From Cryobacterium breve (GTDB lineage Bacteria > Actinomycetota > Actinomycetes > Actinomycetales > Microbacteriaceae), in the NCBI RefSeq assembly GCF_004402375.1, contig NZ_SOGJ01000026.1:1-64000 (forward strand): a stretch of DNA of 64,000 bases. The letters are read 5' to 3'. Below are positions 43,767 to 51,838 of the stretch, piece by piece. The notes beneath the pieces were generated by a model. That model made no database searches, was not told the DNA's origin, and saw only the letters and a list, made by a program, of their open reading frames with translations. The position numbers and the translations under genes were made by a program. How positions within the stretch are numbered: position 1 is the stretch's first letter; every line of letters starts with the position of its first letter.

Positions 43767-44480
43767 GTGCAGTCGACAGTGAGGGCGCATGATCTCGCCC
43801 TGCGATTCAAGCGGGGCGCGGTTTACGGGCCCCTGAGCTTCGAGGCCGGAACCGGCCTCACCGTGCTCTGCGGCCCCACCGGCAGCGGGCGCACCAGCCT
43901 GATGCTGACCCTGGCGGGGCGCATGAAGCCGAGCGAGGGAACCCTCGAGGTGCTCGGGCACGAGCTGCCCAAACGGGCTCGCCGCGTGCAGAAGAGAACC
44001 GGAATCTCCGGTTTCCACGACATCGACACCCTCGAGGAGTCCGTCACCGTCGGCGCCGCGATCCGCGAGCGCACCGCCTGGATCTCGCCCTGGTGGGCGT
44101 TCATCCGCACCGTCGACGACGCCGCGGTGCGCCGGGCCTGCGCCGCCGCGTTCGGCGACGTGCCGATCCCCGCCGCCGACACCGTGATCTGGGATCTCGA
44201 CGAGGTTCAGACGGTGTTACTGCGGGCCGCGCTCGCGCTCATGAACGAGCCGAGCATCCTCTTTTTCGACCAGGTCGAGCAGGTGCACGAGCCGGAGTCC
44301 CGGCGCATCCTCTGGCAGCGCCTGGCTGCGCTCGCCGCAATGGGCACCAGCGTGATCGCCTCCGCGACCGCGCCCGAGACCGACATCTGGGACGAGCTCG
44401 GCATCTGGCCGACCATCGTGATGATGAACAAGGCCGTTCCGCTGAACACGGCCGTTCCCATGGATCAGGAGACCCGCTAA
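43767..44480 (+). CDS. ABC-ATPase-like protein with degenerate catalytic motifs
   Basis: A 237-residue protein starting at GTG 43767. The overall fold is that of an ABC ATPase (AGTGLTVLCGPTGSGRTSLMLTLAGRMKPSEGTLEVLG), but the key parts are altered. The Walker A lysine is Arg (GPTGSGRTS), the signature LSGGQ is replaced by WDLDEVQ, Walker B ends ILFFDQ with Gln for the catalytic Glu, and the switch His is absent (VIASATAP). The YhgE/Pip gene follows without a gap. It may bind but not hydrolyse ATP, or act as a regulatory partner. It is first in a TetR-controlled operon. Confidence 0.8.
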   Translation: MQSTVRAHDLALRFKRGAVYGPLSFEAGTGLTVLCGPTGSGRTSLMLTLAGRMKPSEGTLEVLGHELPKRARRVQKRTGISGFHDIDTLEESVTVGAAIRERTAWISPWWAFIRTVDDAAVRRACAAAFGDVPIPAADTVIWDLDEVQTVLLRAALALMNEPSILFFDQVEQVHEPESRRILWQRLAALAAMGTSVIASATAPETDIWDELGIWPTIVMMNKAVPLNTAVPMDQETR

Positions 44481-46571
44481 ATGTTCGCCTTCCTCTCCTC
44501 GGGCACCGAGCTGCACCGGTTCGGCAAGGGCAAGATGCCCAAGATCGCCCTCGTCGTGCTCATGTTCATCCCACTCATCTACGGGGCGCTCTACCTCTGG
44601 GCCTTCTGGGCGCCCGACCACGAACTCGACCACCTCCCCGTGGCCCTGGTGAACGTGGACGCCGGCGCGAGCCGTGACGGCGAGGCGGTCACCGCCGGGC
44701 AGGACCTCGTCGATGAGCTGGTCGACGGCCACGAGCTCGACTGGACCGTGACGAGCAGGGCGGATGCCGCCGCGGGCGTCAAGGACGGCGACTACTACTT
44801 CTCGGTCACCATCCCGACCGACTTCTCCGCCAGCGCCGTGTCCGCCGGCACCGATTCCCCGCTGCCCGCCACCGTGCAGGTCGACTACAACGACAGCAAC
44901 AGCTTCCTCGCGACCACCATGGGCAAGCAGGCCATGGTGCAACTGCGGGACGCGGTCGCCACCGAGATCGGCGATCAGACCGTGAACGCACTCCTGGTGG
45001 GCGTGGACGAGGCCGGTGACGGCATCCGTTCGGCAGCGGATGGCGCGGGTCGACTGTTTGACGGGCTCAGCACCGCATCGGCCGGTACCGGCTCCCTGCT
45101 GGTGGGCCTCGATGCCCTGGCCGACGGCGCGGTCACCCTCGATGACGGCGCTGCGCGTCTCACCGACGGCGCCGGCAGCCTGGCCGCCGGACTGGACACG
45201 CTCTCCGCGGGCGCCACGACACTCGCCGGCTCCGCGGTGACGCTCGCCGAGGGAACCGGCCTGGTGTCCGACGGGATGCAGGCCGCCGCGACGGGGGCAG
45301 CGACCCTTTCTGAGAAGTCGGTGCAACTGTCCGACGGCGCCGGCGCGATCGCCACCGGAACGGGCAACATCGCGGCCGGCACAGCCTCGGTCAACACGGG
45401 CGTGACCGACCTCCTCACGGCGATGCAAGCCGCCCCGGCAGGAACCCCGGTCTCGGCTTTCCTGCCGGCCGTCGAGAATCTGCGCGTGGGCGCCGGGGTC
45501 GTCGACACGGGTGCCCAGGGTGCCCTCACCAGGACCAAGAACTACGCCGGGCTCAGCCAGCAGTTCAGCGCCGGAGTGGGGGAACTCTCCACCAAGCTCA
45601 CCGCCGGGTCCACCGGCGCCGCTCAGGTCGCCGCCGGGGCGGGGCAGCTCTCCGCCGGCGCGGCCTCACTGGCCGAGGGAGCCGGAACGGCGGCATCCGG
45701 GGCAGAAACCCTTGTCGATGGCAGCGAGCAGCTCGGCGCGGGAACCAGGTCGCTGGTCGACGGCACCGGCGAACTCGCGGCGGGCGGGGCCACCCTGAAC
45801 GCCGGCACCGTCGAACTCACCACCGGCAGCGGCACTCTCGCCGACGCCCTCGGCACGGGCGGCGAGAGCGCCCCAAACCTCACCACGGAGCAGATCGCAC
45901 AAAAGACGGCCGTGATCGCCAGCCCGGTCACCCTCGTGCAGAACTGGGAGAACGCCTCCGGCAGCTTCGGAGAGGGCTTCGCGCCCTTCTTCCTCGCCCT
46001 GGCCACGTTCGTCGGTGGGCTGATCACCTGGCTGATCCTGCGCGCGCTTCCCACCCGAGCGCTTGCCAGCGCCGCCTCGGGCCTACGTGCGACCATGACC
46101 GGCTTCCTGCCGGCGATGGCCATCGGGCTCAGCCAGGTCGTGATCATGGTGCTCGTGCTGGTTTACGGCATCGGGTTGCAGCCTGAACACTGGCTCGGCA
46201 TGAGCGCGTTCCTCTATCTGACGACGCTGTCCTTCCTCGCCCTGCAGCAGATGTTCATCATCCTGCTCGGCACCGCGGCCGGCCGCGTGGTCAGCCTCGT
46301 GCTGCTCATGCTGCAGCTGAGTTCGTCGGGAGGAACCTACCCGGTGGAGACCACGCCCGTGTTCTTCCAGGCGCTGCATCCGTACATGCCGGCCTCGTAT
46401 GTCGTGACCGGGCTGCGTGAGCTCATCACGGGGGGCATCGACTCTAGACTGTGGGTCTCGGTCGCCGTTCTCGCCGTCATCCTGGTCGGATCGATCGCGA
46501 TCAGTGCCTGGAGCGCCGGACGCCAGCGGATTTGGACGGTCGGCCGGCTGCATCCCGAACTGACCATCTGA
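44481..46571 (+). CDS. YhgE/Pip-family membrane protein
   Basis: A 696-residue protein with one N-terminal helix (about 15-40), a long extracellular region, and about six C-terminal helices (about 490-680). The extracellular part is built of repeated 7-residue turns such as LxxGAxxLxxGxxxL, as in the phage-infection-protein (Pip) family, with the conserved opening PHxxL-like ALVNVDAGAS. The C-terminal block resembles an ABC-2 permease. It is co-transcribed with the degenerate ATPase, so the pair may form an exporter for a lipid or polymer. Its function as a phage receptor is known only in lactococci. Confidence 0.88.
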   Translation: MFAFLSSGTELHRFGKGKMPKIALVVLMFIPLIYGALYLWAFWAPDHELDHLPVALVNVDAGASRDGEAVTAGQDLVDELVDGHELDWTVTSRADAAAGVKDGDYYFSVTIPTDFSASAVSAGTDSPLPATVQVDYNDSNSFLATTMGKQAMVQLRDAVATEIGDQTVNALLVGVDEAGDGIRSAADGAGRLFDGLSTASAGTGSLLVGLDALADGAVTLDDGAARLTDGAGSLAAGLDTLSAGATTLAGSAVTLAEGTGLVSDGMQAAATGAATLSEKSVQLSDGAGAIATGTGNIAAGTASVNTGVTDLLTAMQAAPAGTPVSAFLPAVENLRVGAGVVDTGAQGALTRTKNYAGLSQQFSAGVGELSTKLTAGSTGAAQVAAGAGQLSAGAASLAEGAGTAASGAETLVDGSEQLGAGTRSLVDGTGELAAGGATLNAGTVELTTGSGTLADALGTGGESAPNLTTEQIAQKTAVIASPVTLVQNWENASGSFGEGFAPFFLALATFVGGLITWLILRALPTRALASAASGLRATMTGFLPAMAIGLSQVVIMVLVLVYGIGLQPEHWLGMSAFLYLTTLSFLALQQMFIILLGTAAGRVVSLVLLMLQLSSSGGTYPVETTPVFFQALHPYMPASYVVTGLRELITGGIDSRLWVSVAVLAVILVGSIAISAWSAGRQRIWTVGRLHPELTI

Positions 46572-46661
46572 CCTGCGGGCCCCGGCCGCCGCAGCCGGCA
46601 CGACACCCGCACCGATTTCGCACGAATCCACACAACGTCCCACACGGGGAAAGGAACTCCC

Positions 46662-47255
46662 ATGGCCCGCGCCACCGGAACAAAACGCGCCATCCTGGAC
46701 GCGACGCTGGAATTGGCCGCGACCAAGGGCATCAGCGGCACGACCATGGATGAGGTGGCCGAGCGGGCCGGGGTGGCCAAGGGCAGCCTGTACTACAACT
46801 TCAGTTCCAAGGACCGGCTGTTCGAGGAACTGCTGCAGGAGGGGGTCGGCGCGGTCGCCGACACCCTCCGTGAGGCCTCCGCCGGGCTGCACGGCAGTGC
46901 GGCGCTGGAGGCTCTGGTGCGCGCCCTGCTCGACCGGATCGCGGCGAACACTGCTCTGTCCAAGCTGATGGCGGCGGAGATCTTTCGCACCGACCGCACC
47001 TGGCAGAAGACGCTGTTCGCACTGCGGCACGAGGCGCTTGCCGTGTTCGCCGACGCGATCGCAGAGGCGAAGCCGCTCAGCCGGGCCGACGGAACGTGCG
47101 GTCTGATGGCGTCCAGTGTGTTCGGCGCCGTGCTCATGTCGGGCCTGGAATGGCTGGTCTTCGAGCCCGAACGACCGCGCGACGAGGTGGCTGCGGCCAT
47201 CCTCGGTTCCCTCTCCGGCGGCCTGTTCGGTGAGGAGCGGTCCGCGTCGCGTTAG
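46662..47255 (+). CDS. TetR-family repressor of the YhgE operon
   Basis: A 197-residue TetR regulator with ATG 46662 preceded by AAAGGA. The DNA-binding domain is residues 8-55 (LAATKGISGTTMDEVAERAGVAKGSLYYNFSSKDRLFEE), and the C-terminal ligand domain is helical. It is the third gene of its operon, 90 bases after the YhgE gene, and probably binds the palindrome at 43734 to repress itself and the two membrane-complex genes. The inducer is unknown. Confidence 0.9.
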   Translation: MARATGTKRAILDATLELAATKGISGTTMDEVAERAGVAKGSLYYNFSSKDRLFEELLQEGVGAVADTLREASAGLHGSAALEALVRALLDRIAANTALSKLMAAEIFRTDRTWQKTLFALRHEALAVFADAIAEAKPLSRADGTCGLMASSVFGAVLMSGLEWLVFEPERPRDEVAAAILGSLSGGLFGEERSASR

Positions 47256-47263
47256 GATCGAGT

Positions 47264-47758
47264 GTGACCGGCGACAATTTGATTGAGCAGCCCGATACCC
47301 TTCTTCCCGCGGAACCGGAGGTGATCGAGGCCCTCCGTCGAGCCGATAGCAGCAACATTTCTGCCGTGGTGTCGGCCAATCCGACCTCCTCCCTGGCGTG
47401 GGCCGTTCTGGCCGACGCCACGTACCTGGAGGGCCGCATCCTGGAGTCCTACGCCTACGCGCGTGTGGGCTACCACCGCGGCCTCGACGCGCTCCGCAAG
47501 GCTGGCTGGCACGGTCACGGACCGGTGCGCTGGACGCACGAACCCAACCGCGGGGTCTTGCGGGCGCTCTACGCGCTGCGCCGGGCCGCGGGCGAGATCG
47601 GCGAACAGAACGAGTTCGACCGTCTCACCACCTTCCTGAACGACGCGGATCCCACCGTGATCAGCCGCATCGTCCAGGAGACCATCACGCCGGACGGCTA
47701 CCGGGCCACAGACCCGGCCCCGCCCACCGAGGCGTTCTTTATCCGAGGAGAAAACTAA
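47264..47758 (+). CDS. DUF3151-family protein
   Basis: A 164-residue protein from GTG 47264. It matches the actinobacterial DUF3151 family: a run from VSANPTSSLAWAVLADATYLE through SYAYARVGYHRGLDALRKAGW, GPVRWTHEPNRGVLRALYALR and a C-terminal FFIRGEN. No signal or membrane helix is present and the function is unknown. It ends directly before purA (no gap) and its last codons contain the GAGGAG ribosome site of purA, so the two are tightly coupled. DUF3151 next to purA is a recurring actinobacterial arrangement. Confidence 0.85.
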   Translation: MTGDNLIEQPDTLLPAEPEVIEALRRADSSNISAVVSANPTSSLAWAVLADATYLEGRILESYAYARVGYHRGLDALRKAGWHGHGPVRWTHEPNRGVLRALYALRRAAGEIGEQNEFDRLTTFLNDADPTVISRIVQETITPDGYRATDPAPPTEAFFIRGEN

Positions 47759-49045
47759 ATGCCAGCGATCGTTCTGATCGGAGCCCAGTGGGGCGACGAG
47801 GGCAAGGGCAAGGCCACCGACCTCCTCGGCAGCAGGGTTGACTATGTGGTCAAGTTCAACGGCGGAAACAACGCCGGACACACCGTGGTCATCGGCACCG
47901 AGAAATACGCGCTGCACCTGTTGCCGTCCGGCATCCTGACCAATGGTGTCACCCCGATCATCGCCAACGGCGTGGTCGTCGACATCGAGGTGCTCTTCGA
48001 AGAGCTCGACGCGCTCATCTCCCGCGGCGTCGACGTCTCCCGCCTCAAGGTGAGCGCCAACGCGCACATCATCACCCAGTACCACCGCACGGTCGACAAG
48101 GTCACCGAGCGCTTCCTCGGCAAGCGCCAGATCGGAACCACCGGCCGCGGTATCGGCCCGACCTACGCTGACAAGATCAACCGCGTCGGCATCCGCGTGC
48201 AGGACCTGTTCGACGAGAACATCCTGCGCCAGAAGGTCGAGGGCGCCCTGGCTCAGAAGAACCACTTGCTGGTCAAGGTCTACAACCGCCGGGCGATCAC
48301 GGTCGACGAAATCGTCGAGGACCTGCTCAGCTACGCCGAGCGCTTGCGCCCGATGGTCGCCGACACCGCCCTGTTGCTGCACGAGGCACTCACCGAGGGC
48401 AAGACCGTGCTGTTCGAGGGCGGCCAGGCCACCATGCTGGATGTCGACCACGGCACCTACCCGTTCGTCACCTCCTCCAACGCGACCTCCGGCGGAGCCG
48501 TGACGGGTTCGGGCATCGGTCCGAACCGGATCGACCGCATCATCGCCGTCGTCAAGGCGTACACGACCCGCGTCGGCGCCGGGCCGTTCCCGACCGAGCT
48601 GTTCGACGAGTCCGGCGAGTTCCTGCGCGCCAACGGCTTCGAATTCGGCACCACCACGGGGCGACCGCGCCGCTGCGGCTGGTACGACGCGCCCGTCGCC
48701 CGCTATACGGCCCGGATCAACGGAGTCACCGACTTTGTGCTCACCAAGCTAGATGTGCTCACCGGCCTCGCCACGATCCCCGTCTGCGTCGCCTACAGCG
48801 TCGACGGCGTGCGCTTCGACGAGGTTCCCGTGTCGCAGTCGGACTTCCACCATGCCAAGCCCATCTTCGAGGACTTCCCCGGCTGGACCGCGGACATCAC
48901 CGGAGCACGCACCTTCGAAGACCTGCCGCAGAACGCTCAGGCGTACGTGCTCGCCATCGAGAAGATGAGCGGCGCCCGCATCTCTGCGATCGGCGTCGGC
49001 CCCGGCCGCGAGGAGATCATCTCGCGCCACGATCTCGTCGACTGA
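47759..49045 (+). CDS. purA: Adenylosuccinate synthetase
   Basis: A 428-residue enzyme joining IMP and aspartate with GTP, the first committed step to AMP. Signatures are the N-terminal [17 protein letters not shown]-loop with catalytic Asp, [45 protein letters not shown] and [14 protein letters not shown]. The length is standard. It is coupled to the DUF3151 gene. The 49057-49071 hairpin and a family 1 palindrome follow. Confidence 0.96.
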   Translation: MPAIVLIGAQWGDEGKGKATDLLGSRVDYVVKFNGGNNAGHTVVIGTEKYALHLLPSGILTNGVTPIIANGVVVDIEVLFEELDALISRGVDVSRLKVSANAHIITQYHRTVDKVTERFLGKRQIGTTGRGIGPTYADKINRVGIRVQDLFDENILRQKVEGALAQKNHLLVKVYNRRAITVDEIVEDLLSYAERLRPMVADTALLLHEALTEGKTVLFEGGQATMLDVDHGTYPFVTSSNATSGGAVTGSGIGPNRIDRIIAVVKAYTTRVGAGPFPTELFDESGEFLRANGFEFGTTTGRPRRCGWYDAPVARYTARINGVTDFVLTKLDVLTGLATIPVCVAYSVDGVRFDEVPVSQSDFHHAKPIFEDFPGWTADITGARTFEDLPQNAQAYVLAIEKMSGARISAIGVGPGREEIISRHDLVD

Positions 49046-49056
49046 GGTAGGCCGCG

Positions 49057-49071
49057 CCGGGCTCCGCCCGG
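49057..49071 (+). terminator. Short GC hairpin after purA
   Basis: CCGGGC-TCC-GCCCGG lies 12 bases after the purA stop. The stem is 6 bp and no T-run follows. It may act together with the adjacent palindromic repeat. Confidence 0.4.
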
Positions 49072-49078
49072 TGCCCTG

Positions 49079-49161
49079 ACGAATTCGACGGAGATTTCGC
49101 TGCCGGTGGGCGAAAACAGGCCCGCGGCATCCGATATCGCGAAAATCTCCGTCGAATTCGT
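49079..49161. repeat. Palindromic repeat, family 1 copy C
   Basis: The left arm ACGAATTCGACGGAGATTTC continues with GC and pairs with the right arm (49139-49161) apart from one extra base: about 22 bp of near-perfect stem. The centre contains GCTGCCGG, GGGCG, AAAC and GCCCGCGGCATCCG in that order, shared with copy D. It stands upstream of the GNAT gene. Confidence 0.92.
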
Positions 49162-49222
49162 TCGCGCCGATCTGACCGCTGCCGTTCATTCGGCGGCAAC
49201 CTGGCGCTGGCACAGTTTTCGC

Positions 49223-49867
49223 ATGACCGCCGAACGACCAGAAAGCATCGCCATCGCGGGCCACTACGTGCGGCTCGAACCGCTCACCCGGCCGCTCCTG
49301 CCGGAGCTGCACGGAGCCATCGCGCATCCGCTGGTCTTCGACGGCGGTTTCGGCGGCGGCCCTGGCGGGCTCCGCACGGACCTGGCCGGGTTTCGTGACT
49401 GGGCGGACGCCTATGTGCAGTGGGCGGGACTGCCCTTCGCGGTGCGCCTCGTGGGTGGTCCGCACGACGGTGACCTGGTGGGTATGTCCACACTCGGCGA
49501 CCTGAACCTGGAGCAGGAGTCGGCGCACGTGGGCTGGACCGCCTATGACCCTCGGGTCTGGGGCAGCGCCGTCAACGCGGAGACGAAGCTGCTGCTGCTC
49601 GGCTTGGCGTTCGAGCACGGGTTCGGGCGGGTGAAGATACAGGCGGATGTGATGAATGTGCGGTCCTGCGCGGCCATCACTGGCCTCGGTGCCACCTACG
49701 AGGGCGTGATCCGTCGGGAGCGGCGGCGGGCCGACGGCAGCTGGCGGGACACCGTGATCTACTCGATCCTGGAGAGCGAGTGGCCCCGGGTGCAGGCCGG
49801 GCTCCGGGCGCGGCTCGATGGGCGAGGTGCGGAGCCGGTGCGATACCGCATCCGTCAGTCGCACTGA
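49223..49867 (+). CDS. GNAT-family N-acetyltransferase (RimJ-like)
   Basis: A protein of 214 residues from ATG 49223. The frame is open upstream through palindrome copy C, but those residues are repeat-derived. The GNAT fold shows as HYVRLEPLTRPLLPELHGAI, VGMSTLGDLNLEQESAHVGWT, the acetyl-CoA segment NAETKLLLLGLAFEHGFGRVKIQ and VMNVRSCAAITGLGATYEGVIR with RDTVIYSILESEWP. These are marks of the ribosomal-protein or small-molecule acetyltransferase group. The gene is bracketed by two copies of the family 1 repeat; copy D begins at its stop codon. Confidence 0.88.
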   Translation: MTAERPESIAIAGHYVRLEPLTRPLLPELHGAIAHPLVFDGGFGGGPGGLRTDLAGFRDWADAYVQWAGLPFAVRLVGGPHDGDLVGMSTLGDLNLEQESAHVGWTAYDPRVWGSAVNAETKLLLLGLAFEHGFGRVKIQADVMNVRSCAAITGLGATYEGVIRRERRRADGSWRDTVIYSILESEWPRVQAGLRARLDGRGAEPVRYRIRQSH

Positions 49868-49951
49868 ACGAATTCGACGGAGATTCTGCTGCCGGAGGGC
49901 GTAAACCCGCCCGCGGCATCCGTTCGCGAGAAAATCACCGTCGAATTCGTT
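49866..49951. repeat. Palindromic repeat, family 1 copy D
   Basis: The left arm GAACGAATTCGACGGAGATT (49866-49885) overlaps the GNAT stop codon and pairs with the right arm AAAATCACCGTCGAATTCGT (49931-49950), with one mismatch in the core. The internal sequence is clearly homologous to copy C. The following 49952-50106 sequence holds only the likely promoter of the transporter gene. Confidence 0.92.
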
Positions 49952-50106
49952 CGTGCACGGCGGGGCGTCCTGACGGGTTCTCGAGACAGTGTGCCGGTGC
50001 GGACGAACGGGTCACTTCTGCCATTGATCGGCGGGTTTCCGCCCATGCACTCTGTTGCGGCCGGAACGGGGTGCGCGGTGTCGGCGAGGCGCGATACAGT
50101 CGGCGG

Positions 50107-51123
50107 GTGAGAGACGCTTCGGCCACCGGCCGCCCCCTGGTCATCCTCCAGTTTCTGGGCATGGGTGTGGTCTGGGGTGCCAGCTTCCTGTTCATGAAGA
50201 TCGCGCTCGAGGGAGTCACCTTCGGCCAGGTCGCGTGGTCCCGGCTGGTGCTCGGGGGGCTCACGCTGGGCCTGATCGTGCTGGTGACGCGCCCGCGTGT
50301 TTTCGATGGGCCGGTACTGCCACGCGAGACGATCGTCTGGTTGCATTTCTTGGTGATCGCGATCTCTGGATGCGTCGTGCCGCACCTTTTGTTCGCGTGG
50401 GCAGAGCAATACGTGTCCTCGAGTCTGGCCAGCATCTACAACGCCGTGACGCCGATCATGACAGCGGTGATGGCGACGCTGGCATTCCGGGTGGAGCGGC
50501 TCGTGCGCGGGCAGGTGGTGGGCATTCTCGTCGGTGTCGCCGGGGTGGTCGTGATCATCGCGCCGTGGCGCTATGCGGCGTTGACCGGTGACCTCTGGGG
50601 CCAGCTCGCCTGCCTGGGCGCGGCCGTCTGTTACGGGTTCACGTTCGGCTATACGCGGCGGTTCCTGAGCGGGCGGCCGATCGCCCCCGCGACCTTCGCG
50701 TTCCTCAACATCGGCCTCGCCGGGACGATCATGCTCGTTGCGACCCCGGTGCTGGCGTGGCATCCCGTGGCGCTGACCGTGCCGATCGTGTCTGGTCTTC
50801 TTGTGCTCGGAGCGCTCGGCACGGGCGTGGCCTACATCTGGAACATCAATGTGCTGCGCGCGTGGGGGCCCACCAATGCATCCACCGTGACGTACGTCAC
50901 GCCCGTGGTCGGCGTGGTCCTCGGGGTACTCGTGCTGTCGGAGACCTTCTCCTGGCACGAGCCCGCCGGGGCGGCCCTGGTGTTGCTCGGAATCCTGCTG
51001 ACGCAGCGGCGGCTGCGGTTGCCCGGGTGGGCTGCGCGGTCGCGGGGGCGCGGGCGCGCGGCGGCGCTGGCTGCGGCTGAGGCGTCCGGGTCGTCCGGTT
51101 CGCTCGAGCGGTCGCGGGGGTAG
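50107..51123 (+). CDS. EamA/DMT-family transporter
   Basis: A protein of 338 residues from GTG 50107; upstream in-frame sequence overlaps the repeat. Ten hydrophobic helices form two EamA repeats, with GVVWGASFLFMKIALEG at the N-terminus, SLASIYNAVTPIMTAVMATL closing the first half and NASTVTYVTPVVGVVLGVLVL in the second. Such proteins export amino acids or other small metabolites. The substrate is unknown. The C-terminal tail is Arg/Ala-rich and probably cytosolic. Confidence 0.88.
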   Translation: MRDASATGRPLVILQFLGMGVVWGASFLFMKIALEGVTFGQVAWSRLVLGGLTLGLIVLVTRPRVFDGPVLPRETIVWLHFLVIAISGCVVPHLLFAWAEQYVSSSLASIYNAVTPIMTAVMATLAFRVERLVRGQVVGILVGVAGVVVIIAPWRYAALTGDLWGQLACLGAAVCYGFTFGYTRRFLSGRPIAPATFAFLNIGLAGTIMLVATPVLAWHPVALTVPIVSGLLVLGALGTGVAYIWNINVLRAWGPTNASTVTYVTPVVGVVLGVLVLSETFSWHEPAGAALVLLGILLTQRRLRLPGWAARSRGRGRAAALAAAEASGSSGSLERSRG

Positions 51124-51141
51124 CTGCCATCGGGTGTCGCC

Positions 51142-51170
51142 GAACTCGACCGGAAGCGTCGACCTCGACG
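51142..51170. repeat. 29-nt imperfect palindrome, family 3 copy 1
   Basis: GAACTCGACCGGAAGCGTCG continues with ACCTCGACG. It differs at only three positions from 61816-61844 inside the amidohydrolase gene. Both are weakly self-complementary (GTCGAGTTC against GTCGACCTC). It lies between the EamA and chorismate mutase genes. Confidence 0.55.
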
Positions 51171-51241
51171 GGGCGCGCGGTCTCGGCGGGTGGGGGAGGC
51201 CGCGAATTCGGGCAGTACGCGCGAAACGGTATCGTCGAACC

Positions 51242-51838
51242 ATGGCCGCACACGAGGAATTGCCCGCCGGCGCGGGTCAGGAAGCGATCGTCGAGCTGGG
51301 CAGCATCCGTCAGAGCATCGACAACATCGACGCCGCGCTGATCCACCTGCTCGCGGAGCGGTTCAAGTTCACCCAGCAGGTCGGACGGCTCAAGGCCACG
51401 CACGGCCTGCCGCCCGCAGACCCCGAGCGGGAGTTGCTGCAGATCCGGCGGCTGCGCGGGCTCGCCGAGGAGGCCCGACTCGACCCGGCCTTCGCGGAGA
51501 AATTCCTCAACTTCATCATCGCCGAGGTCATCCACCACCACGAGAAGATCGCCGGCACCGAGCCAGCGAACGGGTCCGCGCCGCGGGCGGCGGGCGAGCG
51601 AGCGGATGCCGCATCTCCGACTGCCGGCACGGGCACCGCTACCTCGGACGCGGGGACGGGCACCGCAGACTCGGCGGCGGGCACGGGCACCGCTGCCTCG
51701 GACGCGGGGACAGGCACCGCAGACTCGGCGGCGGGCACGGGCACCGCTGCCTCTCGCTCCGAATCATTGGGCCCCGATTCTCACTCGGAGGCGACCGGCC
51801 CCGATTCCTCTCCCATCACGTCGCCGACCGCCTCATGA
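51242..51838 (+). CDS. Chorismate mutase (AroQ type) with repetitive C-terminal tail
   Basis: A protein of 198 residues from ATG 51242. The AroQ helical domain covers about residues 15-105: IRQSIDNIDAALIHLLAERFKFTQQVGRLKATHGLPPADPERE, with catalytic Arg/Lys/Glu positions typical of the family, then FLNFIIAEVIHHHEKI. It converts chorismate to prephenate for Phe/Tyr. A disordered tail follows (106-198), including five 9-residue GTGTAxSxA repeats, unusual for a normally 90-100-residue enzyme. The stop overlaps the SDR start by 4 bases. Confidence 0.88.
   Translation: MAAHEELPAGAGQEAIVELGSIRQSIDNIDAALIHLLAERFKFTQQVGRLKATHGLPPADPERELLQIRRLRGLAEEARLDPAFAEKFLNFIIAEVIHHHEKIAGTEPANGSAPRAAGERADAASPTAGTGTATSDAGTGTADSAAGTGTAASDAGTGTADSAAGTGTAASRSESLGPDSHSEATGPDSSPITSPTAS
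51626..51760 (+). repeat. Five 27-bp tandem repeats in the chorismate mutase tail
   Basis: Five 27-nt units encode GTGTATSDA, GTGTADSAA, GTGTAASDA, GTGTADSAA and GTGTAASRS. The alternating pattern gives a higher-order 54-bp period, which suggests recent duplication. Confidence 0.92.

Noticed and set aside
49079..49951. Insertion sequence or composite transposon around the GNAT gene
   Set aside because: There is no transposase and no evident target-site duplication, and the flanking elements are about 85 nt; described as MITE-like repeats instead.
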